DNA of 64,000 nt from NCBI GenBank assembly GCA_945889625.1, contig CAMDCE010000017.1, positions 20,266 to 84,265 on the forward strand, written 5' to 3'. The DNA is from Asaia bogorensis (GTDB lineage Bacteria > Pseudomonadota > Alphaproteobacteria > Reyranellales > Reyranellaceae). Made by a program: the position numbers and the translations under genes. The notes under the pieces were generated by a model that was not told where the DNA came from, made no database searches, and saw nothing but the letters and a program-made list of their open reading frames with translations. This document shows, piece after piece, positions 42,747 to 51,620 of the stretch (the stretch's first letter is position 1; every line of letters begins with the position of its first letter).

Positions 42747-43607
42747 ATGAACTACCGTCACGGCTTTCACGCTGGAAACTTTGCCGATGTGCTGAAGCAC
42801 GCGGCATTGTGTGAGTTGCTGCGACTGCTGACGGCCAAGGGCAAGAAGCTGTTCGTCCTCGACACGCACGCTGGCGCCGGCGGATACGATCTCGGCGGGT
42901 CGCTGGCCCAGCGGACCGGAGAGGCCGAGTCGGGCATCAGCCGACTGGCGACGGCGCCGCGTGATGGCATGCCGGGCGCCGTCGCGCGCTACCTCGCGGC
43001 CGTCGCGGCCTACGATCGCAAGTTCGGTCCGGCGAGCGGTTCGCTGCGGCGCTATCCCGGTTCACCGCGGCTTGTCCGGGCAGTCCTGCGACCGGGCGAC
43101 CGTTTTGTCGCCTGCGAGCTTCATCCCGGCGAAGCGCTGGCGCTCAAGCGCGAGTTCGCCGGCGATCGCGCCGTCGAGGTGCGGGCGATCGATGGCTACC
43201 AGGCGTTGAAGGCGCTGCTGCCGCCCCCGGAGCGGCGCGGGCTGGTGTTGATCGATCCGCCGTTCGAGACGATGGACGAGTTCGAGCGCCTGCTGCGCGC
43301 CGTGCGACACGGCACGCGCCGGTTTGCCACCGGCTGCTACGCGATCTGGTATCCGATCAAGGACGAAGCGGCAGCTGCGGCCTTCGTGGAGGCCCTCGCG
43401 GCGCCCAAGCTGCTCACCATGGAACTGCGGCTCGGAGCATCGGCGGCGCCGGGCAAGCTGGCGGCCTGCGGCCTGGCGGTGATCAACCCGCCCTGGCGGT
43501 TCGACGAGGCGATGCGCGAGGCGCTGCCGTGGATCGCCGAATGCCTGGGGCCGGGTGTCAGTGCGGCGATTTCCGCGCCGCCAGCCAGCGCGACGGTTCC
43601 GGCGTGA
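42747..43607 (+). CDS. rlmJ: 23S rRNA (adenine(2030)-N6)-methyltransferase RlmJ
   Basis: A 286-aa SAM-dependent methyltransferase with the unmistakable RlmJ N-terminus MNYRHGFHAGNFADVLKH, a GAGGYDL SAM loop and the catalytic DPPFE. It methylates A2030 of 23S rRNA. The C-terminal segment CGLAVINPPWRFDEAM is standard; the last 15-20 residues are Ala/Pro-rich and overlap the 3' end of the convergent MFS gene by 50 bases. Confidence 0.93.
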   Translation: MNYRHGFHAGNFADVLKHAALCELLRLLTAKGKKLFVLDTHAGAGGYDLGGSLAQRTGEAESGISRLATAPRDGMPGAVARYLAAVAAYDRKFGPASGSLRRYPGSPRLVRAVLRPGDRFVACELHPGEALALKREFAGDRAVEVRAIDGYQALKALLPPPERRGLVLIDPPFETMDEFERLLRAVRHGTRRFATGCYAIWYPIKDEAAAAAFVEALAAPKLLTMELRLGASAAPGKLAACGLAVINPPWRFDEAMREALPWIAECLGPGVSAAISAPPASATVPA

Positions 43608-44796
43608 CGAGGGTGATCGCGAAGGAGACGAAGCAGAGCGCCGCTCCGGCCAGGATCGCGCCGGTGTAGGAGCCGAAGAAGTCGAATGCGTAACCGGCCA
43701 CCGGCGAGCCGAGCAGGGCGCCGAAGGCCACGCCGCTATAAAGGGCGCCGATCACCGAGCCCAGCGCCTTGGGCCCGAAATAGTCGGCGGCGAGCGACGG
43801 TGCGATGGCCACGAAGCCGCCGTAGAAGGCACCGAACACCAGGGCGAAGACGATCAATGCCGGTCCGCTGGTCGAGACCGACCACATCACCAGCAAGAGG
43901 CCGGCGCCGACGTACATCATGGCGAAGGAGAGGCGCCGACCGAGCCAGGTGGTGACACTGGCGAACAGGAAGCGGCCGACCGTGCTGCCGACGCCCAGTA
44001 GGACGATCAGCATGACCCCGAAGCCTTCCCCCAGGCCGACGTCGCGGGCATAAGGCACGAGATGCACGAACGGCACGAACAGCCCGAACGACATCAGCAG
44101 GGCGCCGACATAGATTGCCCAGAACGGGCCGGTGCGCAGCGCCTCGCCGACGCCGAGACCGCCGGGGACGCTGCCTGACGGTGGCAGCGGATCGCCGTCT
44201 GGAGCAAGCCCGTAGCGATCCGGCGCGGGCCGCACCAGCATGCCGGCGACAACGGCCCCGACAGCGGTCAGGATCGCCAGCACGAGGTACGCCCTGCGCC
44301 AACCGAGGCCTGCTATCAACTCATGGGCGAGGGGCGCCCCGATCAGGGTGCCGACGCCGATTCCCGCCACGGCAATGCCGCTTGCCGCGCCGCGGCGACG
44401 CACGAACCAGCGCTGTACTGCAGCCACGCTCGGCACATAGGAGAAGCCCACGCCCAGACCGACACCGACGCTGTAGCCGAGATAGACTTCCCAGAGCGTG
44501 GTCGCGCGCGAGGCGATCACCAGGCCAGCCGCCACGATCAAAAGGCCGCCGACAACGACGGGCCGCGGCCCCAGCCGGTCGCCGATCAGGCCGGCAGGAA
44601 AGCCCAGAAGGAAATAGAGGAACGCCGAGATCGAGAAGACGAGCGAAAGCTCGCCGCGGTGGGCGCCGAACTCGATCTCGAGCGGTCGGAAGAAGGCGGC
44701 GAATGAATAGGCAACCGCGTAGCCCGTCATCATGCAGATGAAGCCACCCGCGACGACCCACCAGCCGGCAAAAATTTTGGCTCGGTTCACGGTCAT
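43558..44796 (-). CDS. MFS transporter
   Basis: A 412-aa major facilitator, 12 membrane helices. LIGDRLGPRPVVVGG is the A-motif, and the second half carries TTWLGRRLSFAMMYVGAG. The AGWWVVAGGFICMMTGYA start resembles the monocarboxylate porter-like group, as for the transporter at 39913, but the two are diverged. The start at 44796 was chosen because upstream in-frame codons would add a non-membrane leader. The last 50 bases overlap rlmJ tail to tail. Confidence 0.86.
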   Translation of the reverse strand: MTVNRAKIFAGWWVVAGGFICMMTGYAVAYSFAAFFRPLEIEFGAHRGELSLVFSISAFLYFLLGFPAGLIGDRLGPRPVVVGGLLIVAAGLVIASRATTLWEVYLGYSVGVGLGVGFSYVPSVAAVQRWFVRRRGAASGIAVAGIGVGTLIGAPLAHELIAGLGWRRAYLVLAILTAVGAVVAGMLVRPAPDRYGLAPDGDPLPPSGSVPGGLGVGEALRTGPFWAIYVGALLMSFGLFVPFVHLVPYARDVGLGEGFGVMLIVLLGVGSTVGRFLFASVTTWLGRRLSFAMMYVGAGLLLVMWSVSTSGPALIVFALVFGAFYGGFVAIAPSLAADYFGPKALGSVIGALYSGVAFGALLGSPVAGYAFDFFGSYTGAILAGAALCFVSFAITLVTPEPSRWLAARKSPH

Positions 44797-44861
44797 TGCG
44801 GGAAATCTAGTTCCCCGCGGAACCGCCGGCCACGTCCAATAGTTCGCCCAAAACCGAAGTA

Positions 44862-45683
44862 TTACTTCCGCTTGTCGGCACTCTTCTTGTCGTCGGGTTT
44901 CCAACCCCACAGCCTGAAGGCGGCTTCGGCGATCTGAGGGTCGAGCTCCTGCGTGGTGATCTCGACTCCTCGGCCCACCTCGTCGGCGACGATCTTGAGG
45001 CCATTGATGCGGGCATGCATCTTGTCGTCGGTGGCGATCACGTGCCATGGCGCATAGTCGGTATCGGTACGCTCCAGCATGTCGTCGTAGGCTTCGAGAT
45101 ACTGCTGGCGTTTGGCGATGTTGCGGAAATCCTCGAGCCCGATCTTGTAGTGTTTGTGCGGCTTGCTCAGCCGATCGATCATGCGATTCTTCTGTTCCCC
45201 GGCACTGACGTGCATCAGCAGCTTGACGATACGCACACCGTCTTCGACGAGCCCTCGTTCGAATTCATTGATCTCGCGATAGGCCCGCTTCCACGCAGCT
45301 TTTTCACAGAAACCCTCGACACGCTCGACAAGAACTCGGCCGTACCAGGTGCGGTCGAAGATCACCCAGCCGCCGCGCGCCGGCAACCGCTCCCAGAAGC
45401 GCCACAGGTAGTGGCGGCCCTGCTCGTCGGGCGTTGGCGCCCCGATCCGGCAGACATGCACCGATTTCGGCTCCAGACCGGCTACGATGCGCTCGATCAG
45501 CCCGCCCTTGCCGGCAGCGTCCCAGCCGTCGATGCCGATGATGACCCGGCCGCCGTTCCGCAGGTGGTGGATCTGCAGGTCCAGCAGCTTCTTCTGCAAC
45601 TTGCCGATTTCCTGCTCGTAGGTCTTCTCGTCGATCGGACCGTCGATCATCTCGATCTTGTCCAGTGCCGGCCATTTGCCCAT
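44862..45683 (-). CDS. ppk2: Polyphosphate kinase 2
   Basis: A 273-aa PPK2 with Walker A GIDGWDAAGKGG (50-61), Walker B FDRTWYGRVLVERVEG starting near Asp110, and a lid region with RAYREINEFERGLVEDG. It moves phosphate between polyphosphate and nucleoside mono- or diphosphates. Single-domain PPK2 of this length are usually class I (NDP phosphorylating) or III; sequence alone does not decide. Divergent from the Mla operon across 108 bp. Confidence 0.92.
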   Translation of the reverse strand: MGKWPALDKIEMIDGPIDEKTYEQEIGKLQKKLLDLQIHHLRNGGRVIIGIDGWDAAGKGGLIERIVAGLEPKSVHVCRIGAPTPDEQGRHYLWRFWERLPARGGWVIFDRTWYGRVLVERVEGFCEKAAWKRAYREINEFERGLVEDGVRIVKLLMHVSAGEQKNRMIDRLSKPHKHYKIGLEDFRNIAKRQQYLEAYDDMLERTDTDYAPWHVIATDDKMHARINGLKIVADEVGRGVEITTQELDPQIAEAAFRLWGWKPDDKKSADKRK

Positions 45684-45791
45684 CGGTTCCTCCGGTCACG
45701 GATCGTGCCAGCGGCGCCCTCCCGAGGCAATGAGCCGGACGGGCGCTGGGGGAGATTGACAGCGCGAACGGGCGCGCCGACTAATCTTGGC

Positions 45792-46916
45792 ATGGCCGAC
45801 ACCGAACCAACGATCCGCTACGCCGAGCGCGCCGGGACGCCGGTGCTGGAAGTCGGCGGCACCTGGACGGTGTTCAGTATCCGCGGCATCAAGCCGACGC
45901 TCGACAAGGCCCGTCGCGCCGGGGCCAAGGGCAACGCGCGCGTGATAGATCTCAGCGGCGTGAAGCGCCTCGACACGGCGGGAGTGCTGGAGATCCTTCA
46001 GGTCGCGGGCGGCGGCAAGGACGCCGAGATAAAGACCGGCGATCGCAACCATGCAGCTTTGTTCGAGGTCGTGCAGAAGAACCGGGCTGCGCAGCCTCGG
46101 ACGCAGCACCCGAACTGGTTCGTCAACGGGCTCGGTGAACTGGGGCACGGCGTCATCCACCTGTATCATCAGGGCCTCAATCTCTGCGCCTTCTTCGGCG
46201 AGATCCTCGTGGTCTTCGTCCAGGCCAGCCTGCAGCCGCGCCGCTTTCGCTTCAATTCGGTGGTGCGCCAGATGTACGAGGTCTGGGTCAAGGCGCTGGT
46301 GATCGTTGGTATCCTTTGCTTTCTGATCGGCGTGGTGATCGCCTACCAAGGCGTGCAGCAGCTGAAGCAGTTCGGTGCCGAGACCTTCACCGTCGAGGCG
46401 GTCGGCATCGGCATATTTCGGGAGCTGGGTGTGCTGCTCACCGCCATCATCGTTGCGGGTCGTTCAGGCAGCGCCTTCACCGCCCAGATCGGCACTATGC
46501 AGGTCAACCAGGAAGTCGACGCGATGCGCACCATGGGGCTCAATCCGATCGAGTGGCTGGTCCTGCCGCGCATCGTGGCGCTGGTGCTGTCGATGCCGTT
46601 GCTCGCCTTCTGGGGCGACATGACCGGCTTGCTCGGGGGGGCGGTGGCCTGCACGGTCTATCTCGACTTCACCTTCGTACAGTTCTTCGATCGACTGCGC
46701 GACACAGTAGGGGTCTGGCACTTCTATACCGGCATGATCAAGGCTCCGGTCTTCGGATTGATCATCGCCGCGATCGGCTGCTTCGAAGGGTTACAGGTGC
46801 ATGGCAGTGCCGAGAGCGTCGGCCAGCTCACGACACGGTCGGTGGTCGAATCGATCTTCTGCGTCATCGTGCTCGACGCAGTCTTTTCGATCATTTTCCT
46901 GCTGGCGGAAGTGTGA
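45792..46916 (+). CDS. mlaE: MlaE-family ABC transporter permease with N-terminal STAS domain
   Basis: A 374-aa lipid ABC permease. Residues 1-100 form a STAS/MlaB-like domain (RVIDLSGVKRLDTAGVLEILQ has the Thr of MlaB-type proteins). The MlaE permease follows with about five or six membrane segments, ELGVLLTAIIVAGRSGSAF, GTMQVNQEVDAMRTMGLNP and LTTRSVVESIFCVIVLDAV. The start at 45792 is the first ATG after the divergent ppk2 gene. In E. coli MlaB is separate; here it is fused, so the complex needs one gene fewer. It moves phospholipids between inner and outer membranes. Confidence 0.92.
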   Translation: MADTEPTIRYAERAGTPVLEVGGTWTVFSIRGIKPTLDKARRAGAKGNARVIDLSGVKRLDTAGVLEILQVAGGGKDAEIKTGDRNHAALFEVVQKNRAAQPRTQHPNWFVNGLGELGHGVIHLYHQGLNLCAFFGEILVVFVQASLQPRRFRFNSVVRQMYEVWVKALVIVGILCFLIGVVIAYQGVQQLKQFGAETFTVEAVGIGIFRELGVLLTAIIVAGRSGSAFTAQIGTMQVNQEVDAMRTMGLNPIEWLVLPRIVALVLSMPLLAFWGDMTGLLGGAVACTVYLDFTFVQFFDRLRDTVGVWHFYTGMIKAPVFGLIIAAIGCFEGLQVHGSAESVGQLTTRSVVESIFCVIVLDAVFSIIFLLAEV

Positions 46917-47710
46917 TGGCGGAAGGCGGTCAACTCGTCGATCATAGCGACGGCCGGGAGGTCGTGCTGAAACTGCGCGGGGTGCGCACGCAGTTCGGCG
47001 ACCAGGTGGTCCACGACAAGCTCGACTTCGACATTTTCCGCCGCGAGATCGTCGGGCTGGTCGGCGGTTCGGGAACCGGCAAGTCGGTGCTGTTGCGCAC
47101 CATCATCGGACTGAACGAGGCGAGTGCCGGCCGTATCGAGGTCTTGGGCATAGACACCCACGGGCTGCACGGCAAGGCCGAGTACGACCTGCAGGCTCGA
47201 ACCGGTGTGCAGTTCCAGGATGGCGCTCTGTTCTCCTCCCTGACCGTGGCGGAAAACATCATCGTGCCCATCCGCGAGCATGCCATGCTGGACGAAGGTA
47301 TCATGCACGACATTGCATCGTTCAAGGTCGCCCTGGTCGGGCTTCCGCCCGATACCGGTGGAAAGAAGCCATCAGAACTTTCCGGCGGTATGCGCAAACG
47401 CGCCAGCCTCGCCCGGGCGCTCGCCCTGGATCCTGAGCTCTTGTTCCTGGACGAGCCCACCGCCGGCCTCGATCCGATCGGTGCGGCGCACTACGACGAG
47501 CTGGTCAAGGGATTGCGCGATAGCCTCGGTCTCACCGTTCTTATGGTGACCCACGATCTCGATAGCCTAAACGCGGTCTGCGACAGGATCGCGGTGCTGC
47601 TCGACAAGCGCGTCGTGGTCGGTACGATGGAGGAATTGCTGGCGTACGACCACCCGTGGGTCAAAGAATATTTTCATGGGCCGCGCGGACGAGCGGCCCG
47701 GCAGGAGTAG
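46916..47710 (+). CDS. mlaF: Mla-type ABC transporter ATP-binding protein
   Basis: A 264-aa ABC ATPase: Walker A GGSGTGKS, Q-loop VQFQDGALFSSLTV, signature ELSGGMRKRASLARALA, Walker B LLFLDEPTAGLDP and the H-loop VTHD. FQDGALFSSLTVAENI is diagnostic of the MlaF group. It overlaps mlaE by one base (TGATG), so is coupled to the permease. Confidence 0.94.
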   Translation: MAEGGQLVDHSDGREVVLKLRGVRTQFGDQVVHDKLDFDIFRREIVGLVGGSGTGKSVLLRTIIGLNEASAGRIEVLGIDTHGLHGKAEYDLQARTGVQFQDGALFSSLTVAENIIVPIREHAMLDEGIMHDIASFKVALVGLPPDTGGKKPSELSGGMRKRASLARALALDPELLFLDEPTAGLDPIGAAHYDELVKGLRDSLGLTVLMVTHDLDSLNAVCDRIAVLLDKRVVVGTMEELLAYDHPWVKEYFHGPRGRAARQE

Positions 47711-47722
47711 AAGCGGCATTCG

Positions 47723-48757
47723 ATGGAAAACAGATCGCCCTATGTGCTGATCGGCGCGGCGATGATGCTGTTCATCGCTGCTGTGGCGGGCTTCGTCATC
47801 TGGAAGCTGCGCGCCGGCGACCGCACGGCCTACGCCTACTACGTCATCTATTTTTCCGGCGACGTGCAGGGATTGACCGTCGATTCGCCGGTCTACTATC
47901 GCGGCCTGCGCGTCGGCCGCGTCCACGATATCGAACTTGCGCGACGGTCCGATATCCAGCGCAGCACGGGTCGGCAGCGCGAGGCCGAGAAGATCGAGGT
48001 CACCGTTGCTGTCGATGCCAAGTACGACATCTACGAACGCTCCTATGCGGTGTTTGAAAAGCCATTCATCGCCGGTGCGTCGTTCGTGCAGATCGTCGGC
48101 CGCTTCGAGGTCGATCAGAAAAAGGAAAAGAAGAGACTGGATGAGCCTCCGTATCCGGAGATTCGCGAGGGCGCTTCCTTCCTGCAGGTGACGTCGATGT
48201 CGGCACAGGAGCTGCTGTCGAAGGCCGGCACCACGGTCGATCGCCTGAACGCGCTGCTGAGCGACGACAACGTCAATGCCGTCGGCGACACGCTGCGCAA
48301 CCTGACGACGGTGACCAACGCCTTCGCCAAGCAGGATGGCGCGATCCAGACCGCATTGGCCGAGTTGCCGGGCGCCATCGCCGATTTCCACAAGACGTTC
48401 AGCAAGCTGAATGGCCTTGTCGATTCGATCGGCCTGATCGCCGTCGAACTTGGGCCGCAGGACGCCGAAACGCGCAAGGCGCTGGCCGGCAAGGATCCAG
48501 GCGAGTTGCGCAAGGCCGTCGCCGAGGCGCGCGCGGCATTCACCAACATCGACGCAACGGCAAGCCAGCTCAACAAGCTGGTCACCGACAGCAAGGGGCC
48601 CATCCGGTCGTTCTCCGAGAACGGCCTGGTCGAGTTGTCGATGGCCATTCGCGAATTGCGCCAGCTCACGGCCAACCTCAACATCATCGCCAGCAAGATC
48701 GAACGCGACCCGGCCGGATTCGTCTTCAGTGGCAAGCAGGGATATTCGCCGAAATGA
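47723..48757 (+). CDS. mlaD: MlaD-family (MCE domain) substrate-binding protein
   Basis: A 344-aa periplasm-facing protein anchored by one N-terminal helix (residues 7-27). An MCE domain at about 38-130 has the conserved GDVQGLTVDSPVYYRGLRVG, and a long alpha-helical region (about 165-330) suggests a tube-like assembly rather than a simple MlaD ring. It sits between the ATPase and the lipoprotein genes; the lipoprotein start overlaps by 4 bases. It would carry lipids across the periplasm. There is no mlaC-like soluble chaperone in the operon. Confidence 0.92.
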   Translation: MENRSPYVLIGAAMMLFIAAVAGFVIWKLRAGDRTAYAYYVIYFSGDVQGLTVDSPVYYRGLRVGRVHDIELARRSDIQRSTGRQREAEKIEVTVAVDAKYDIYERSYAVFEKPFIAGASFVQIVGRFEVDQKKEKKRLDEPPYPEIREGASFLQVTSMSAQELLSKAGTTVDRLNALLSDDNVNAVGDTLRNLTTVTNAFAKQDGAIQTALAELPGAIADFHKTFSKLNGLVDSIGLIAVELGPQDAETRKALAGKDPGELRKAVAEARAAFTNIDATASQLNKLVTDSKGPIRSFSENGLVELSMAIRELRQLTANLNIIASKIERDPAGFVFSGKQGYSPK

Positions 48758-49482
48758 TTGTCCGTTGGGCCGCCTGCGCCGCGGCAGTCGCCGCTCTTGC
48801 CGGTTGCGAGCTGATCAAGGCCGCCGAGGAACCGACCGACCTCTACACGATCACGCCCAAGAGCACGTTCGATGCCGGTCTGCCCGCGGTCCTCTGGCAG
48901 CTCTCCGTCGACCCACCTGTCGCAGCCGCCAACCTCAACACCGGCCGGATCGCGCTCGCCATGTCACCCACGTCGTCCGACTACTATTCCAAGACGGCGT
49001 GGACCGACCGGGCCCCCCTGATGGTGCAGACGCGCATCGTCGACTCGTTCGAGAACTCGCACAAAATCGTTGCGGTCGCCCGCGAGTCGTTTGCCCTGCG
49101 TGCCAACTACGTCCTGCAAACCGACCTGCGCAATTTCGAGGCCATGTACTTCTACGGCGGCACGCCGATCGTCCACGTCCGACTCGTGGCCAAGCTGGTT
49201 CGCCTGCCGGATCGGCAGATCATCGGCGTCGCCACCTTCGAGCGCTGCGTGCGGGCGCGCGCCGACAAAGTGCCCAAGGTCGTGGAGGCCTTCGACCAGG
49301 CGCTGGGCAGCGTCATGAAGCGGCTGGTGTCGTGGACGCTGCGCACGCCGCCGCCCAAACCGCCGAGCGACACTGCGCCTTATGACATCGGCAAGTTCCG
49401 CAACCCGGAGAACGCCCTTCTCGACAGCGAAAATTGCCCGAAAGGCAACGACGCCTCGAGGGTACCGCTCACCGACGAATAG
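48754..49482 (+). CDS. ABC-type transport auxiliary lipoprotein (PqiC-like)
   Basis: A 242-aa lipoprotein with lipobox LAGC (Cys18). It has the PF03886-type fold seen in PqiC and related LpqZ-like components: EPTDLYTITPKSTF, WQLSVDPPVA, TDRAPLMVQTRIVDSFE and AVARESFALRANYVLQTDLRNFEA. It starts with an ATGA overlap on mlaD. Such lipoproteins dock MCE tubes at the outer membrane, replacing MlaA/MlaC in PqiABC-like and Let-like systems. Confidence 0.88.
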   Translation: MIVRWAACAAAVAALAGCELIKAAEEPTDLYTITPKSTFDAGLPAVLWQLSVDPPVAAANLNTGRIALAMSPTSSDYYSKTAWTDRAPLMVQTRIVDSFENSHKIVAVARESFALRANYVLQTDLRNFEAMYFYGGTPIVHVRLVAKLVRLPDRQIIGVATFERCVRARADKVPKVVEAFDQALGSVMKRLVSWTLRTPPPKPPSDTAPYDIGKFRNPENALLDSENCPKGNDASRVPLTDE

Positions 49483-49493
49483 GCCGGCCGCGC

Positions 49494-50558
49494 TCAGGTG
49501 CGGTTCTTGACCAGAGACCAGGCGAGATCGGCCATGGCGCGCGCGCGGTCGCCATAGTTTTTCGCGGTCTCCGACGAGGCGTTGCCGTCGAGTCCGCGCT
49601 TGTAGACGCCCTGCACGATCGCGGCGAGGCGGAACAACGAAAATGCCACGTAGAAGTCCCAGTGCTCGATGCCGCCACGACCGGTGCGGCGCGCATAGGC
49701 GGCGACGTATTGGCTCTCGCTCGGGATGCCGAAGGCTGCGAGGTCCATGCCGGCATAGCCGCCCGAAGCGCCGAAGCCCTCGGCGAAATGATACATCATG
49801 CAGTTGTAGCCGAGGTCGGCCAGCGGATGGCCGAGCGTCGACAGCTCCCAGTCGAGCACTGCGATGATCCGCGGCTCGGTCGGGTGAACGATGGTGTTGC
49901 CCAGGCGATAGTCGCCATGATTGACGCGTGTTTCGTCGCCCGGCGGAATGTTGGCCGGCAGCCACTGCTTCAGGAACTCCATCGATTCAACATGCTCGGT
50001 CCGTGCGAGATCGTACTGGCTCGACCAGCGGGCGATCTGGCGCGGGATGTACTGGCCCTCACGGCCGTAGTCGGCGAGGCCGACCGCGCGGTAGTCGACA
50101 TTGTGGATGCGGGCGAGCACGTCGTTTAGCGAATCGAAGATCTTGCCGCGATCGGCCGGCGAGATGCCCGGCATCTTGGGGTCGGCCAGGATGCGGCCGG
50201 GCAGGAATTCCATGATGTAGAACGCCGTACCGATCACTGCATCATCCTGGCAGAGCGCGTAGGGCTTCGGCACCGGCACGTCGGTGTGATCCGACAACGC
50301 CTTGATGACGCGATACTCACGATCCACCTGATGCGCCGAGGGCAGCAGTTTGCCGGGCGGCTTCTTGCGCAGGACGTACATGCCGCCCGCTCCGTCAGTG
50401 AGATGGAAAGTGGGATTGCTCTGTCCACCCTCGAACTGCAGGACGCGGATGGGCCCGCGGAAGCCCGCGACGTTGGCCGTCATATAGTCGACCAGACGCG
50501 CCTCGTCGAAGACGTGAGCGTCGCGTACCGGGGTGAGATTTTCGGGCAATTGAGACAT
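49494..50558 (-). CDS. Phosphotransferase family protein (APH-like, ACAD10/11-type)
   Basis: A 354-aa aminoglycoside phosphotransferase-fold kinase. It has the ATP-binding GGQSNPTFHLTD and YVLRKKPPG (Lys), VNHGDYRLGNTIVH (catalytic Asp and Asn) and VLDWELSTLGHPLADLGY (metal Asp). In this subgroup the best-known relatives are the kinase domains of ACAD10/11, which phosphorylate 4-hydroxyacyl-CoAs. The ATG at 50558 is used; an upstream TTG at 50585 is less likely. An acyl-CoA dehydrogenase partner is not adjacent, although acyl-CoA enzymes are common here. Confidence 0.87.
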   Translation of the reverse strand: MSQLPENLTPVRDAHVFDEARLVDYMTANVAGFRGPIRVLQFEGGQSNPTFHLTDGAGGMYVLRKKPPGKLLPSAHQVDREYRVIKALSDHTDVPVPKPYALCQDDAVIGTAFYIMEFLPGRILADPKMPGISPADRGKIFDSLNDVLARIHNVDYRAVGLADYGREGQYIPRQIARWSSQYDLARTEHVESMEFLKQWLPANIPPGDETRVNHGDYRLGNTIVHPTEPRIIAVLDWELSTLGHPLADLGYNCMMYHFAEGFGASGGYAGMDLAAFGIPSESQYVAAYARRTGRGGIEHWDFYVAFSLFRLAAIVQGVYKRGLDGNASSETAKNYGDRARAMADLAWSLVKNRT

Positions 50559-50702
50559 CGGCGTGGCGTCGTTGTGTCGTTTCAAGGATGCGTCTCTTCT
50601 AGCGCCCGCGGGAAAATATTTCGAGGGATGTTTGGAGATAGGTCGGCGTAGCGATTCATAAGACGGCGATGTCCGCTGTCGACCTTTGCCCAGAGGAAAC
50701 GA

Positions 50703-51548
50703 ATGACCAAACTCCGCCTTATCCCATACGCAGTACTCGCGGCGGGCTTATTCGCCGCCGGCGGTGCGTCTGCACAATCGATGTGGAGCATCGACCAGCG
50801 CCAGGACGCACAGCAAAACCGCATCGAGCAAGGCATCCGAAGCGGGCAGATCACCCGCAGCGAGGCCGCCCGGCTCGAGCAGGGCGAGCGGGCAATCGAT
50901 CGCGCCCAGACGCGTGCGCGCGCCGACGGCGTCGTGACGTCGCAGGAGCGGGCTCGCCTCGACCGCATGGTCGACCGCGAGGGCCGCAGTATCGCCCGTG
51001 AAGGCCACGATCGCCAGCAGGCGTGGGATCGCGGCCAGGACCGGGGCCGCACCGATGGGCGCAGGGACGGCTGGAACGACCGTGACGGCCGCAACGCCTG
51101 GAACCGTCGCGACGGCAACCACAACGGCTGGGGTCAGCGCGACGCCGATCGCCGGGACTGGGGCCGCAACCACAACGATGGCGCCGGGAACCACGGCCGT
51201 GACCACAACGGCTGGAATCGTGGCGATCACAACAACACCACCTCGAATGGCCAGCCGCGCCAGTGGAACGGCCCGCGCCATGACAACGGGACGGCCACCA
51301 CGACTCCGGGCACCCGCACCCATTCCTGGAATGGCGGTTCGCACACTCCGCGCACCGGCATGACGACTCCGAGGACGAGGCCCACAGCCGGCACGGCTCC
51401 GACGTCGACCCGCAACCACGGCGGCTATCGGTCGACGCAGCCGACCACGTCTCCTGCGGCCACTGCTCCGCGTGCTCCTCGCCAGCAGGCGGCGGCACCG
51501 ACCCGTTCTGCCAACGCCGGCGGCCGGAGCTGGAGCGGCAATCGCTAA
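50703..51548 (+). CDS. Secreted Asn/Gly/Arg-rich low-complexity protein
   Basis: A 281-aa exported protein. A signal peptide is cleaved after ASA (residue 24). A Gln/Arg/Glu-rich helical region (about 30-105: IDQRQDAQQNRIEQGIRSG, EAARLEQGERAIDRAQTRA) contains two similar helix-turn units. The C-terminal 175 residues are low-complexity, rich in Asn, Gly, Arg, Asp, Trp, Thr and Pro (WNRRDGNHNGWGQRD, RDHNGWNRGDHNN). The N-terminal module recurs in hypothetical proteins of proteobacteria; function is unknown. A strong terminator follows, and CAGAGGAAACG precedes the ATG. Likely an intrinsically disordered, cationic periplasmic or surface protein. Confidence 0.82.
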   Translation: MTKLRLIPYAVLAAGLFAAGGASAQSMWSIDQRQDAQQNRIEQGIRSGQITRSEAARLEQGERAIDRAQTRARADGVVTSQERARLDRMVDREGRSIAREGHDRQQAWDRGQDRGRTDGRRDGWNDRDGRNAWNRRDGNHNGWGQRDADRRDWGRNHNDGAGNHGRDHNGWNRGDHNNTTSNGQPRQWNGPRHDNGTATTTPGTRTHSWNGGSHTPRTGMTTPRTRPTAGTAPTSTRNHGGYRSTQPTTSPAATAPRAPRQQAAAPTRSANAGGRSWSGNR

Positions 51549-51580
51549 GCAGCGTCGACAACCTTGAACGACTAGGAAAG

Positions 51581-51611
51581 GCCGGCGGTCCGCAAGGGTC
51601 GCCGGCTTTTT
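51581..51611 (+). terminator. Rho-independent terminator
   Basis: GCCGGCGGTCC-GCAA-GGGTCGCCGGC forms an 11-bp stem (two G-U pairs) followed by TTTTTC, 33 bases after the secreted protein's stop. It also separates it from the convergent ligase gene. Confidence 0.88.
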
Positions 51612-51620
51612 CGCGGGCGT

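Noticed and set aside
50998..51419. Alternative frames inside the secreted protein's low-complexity tail (Thr/Ala/Gly-rich)
   Set aside because: They arise from the repetitive codons of the true frame, which has the signal peptide, ribosome-binding site and a matching terminator.
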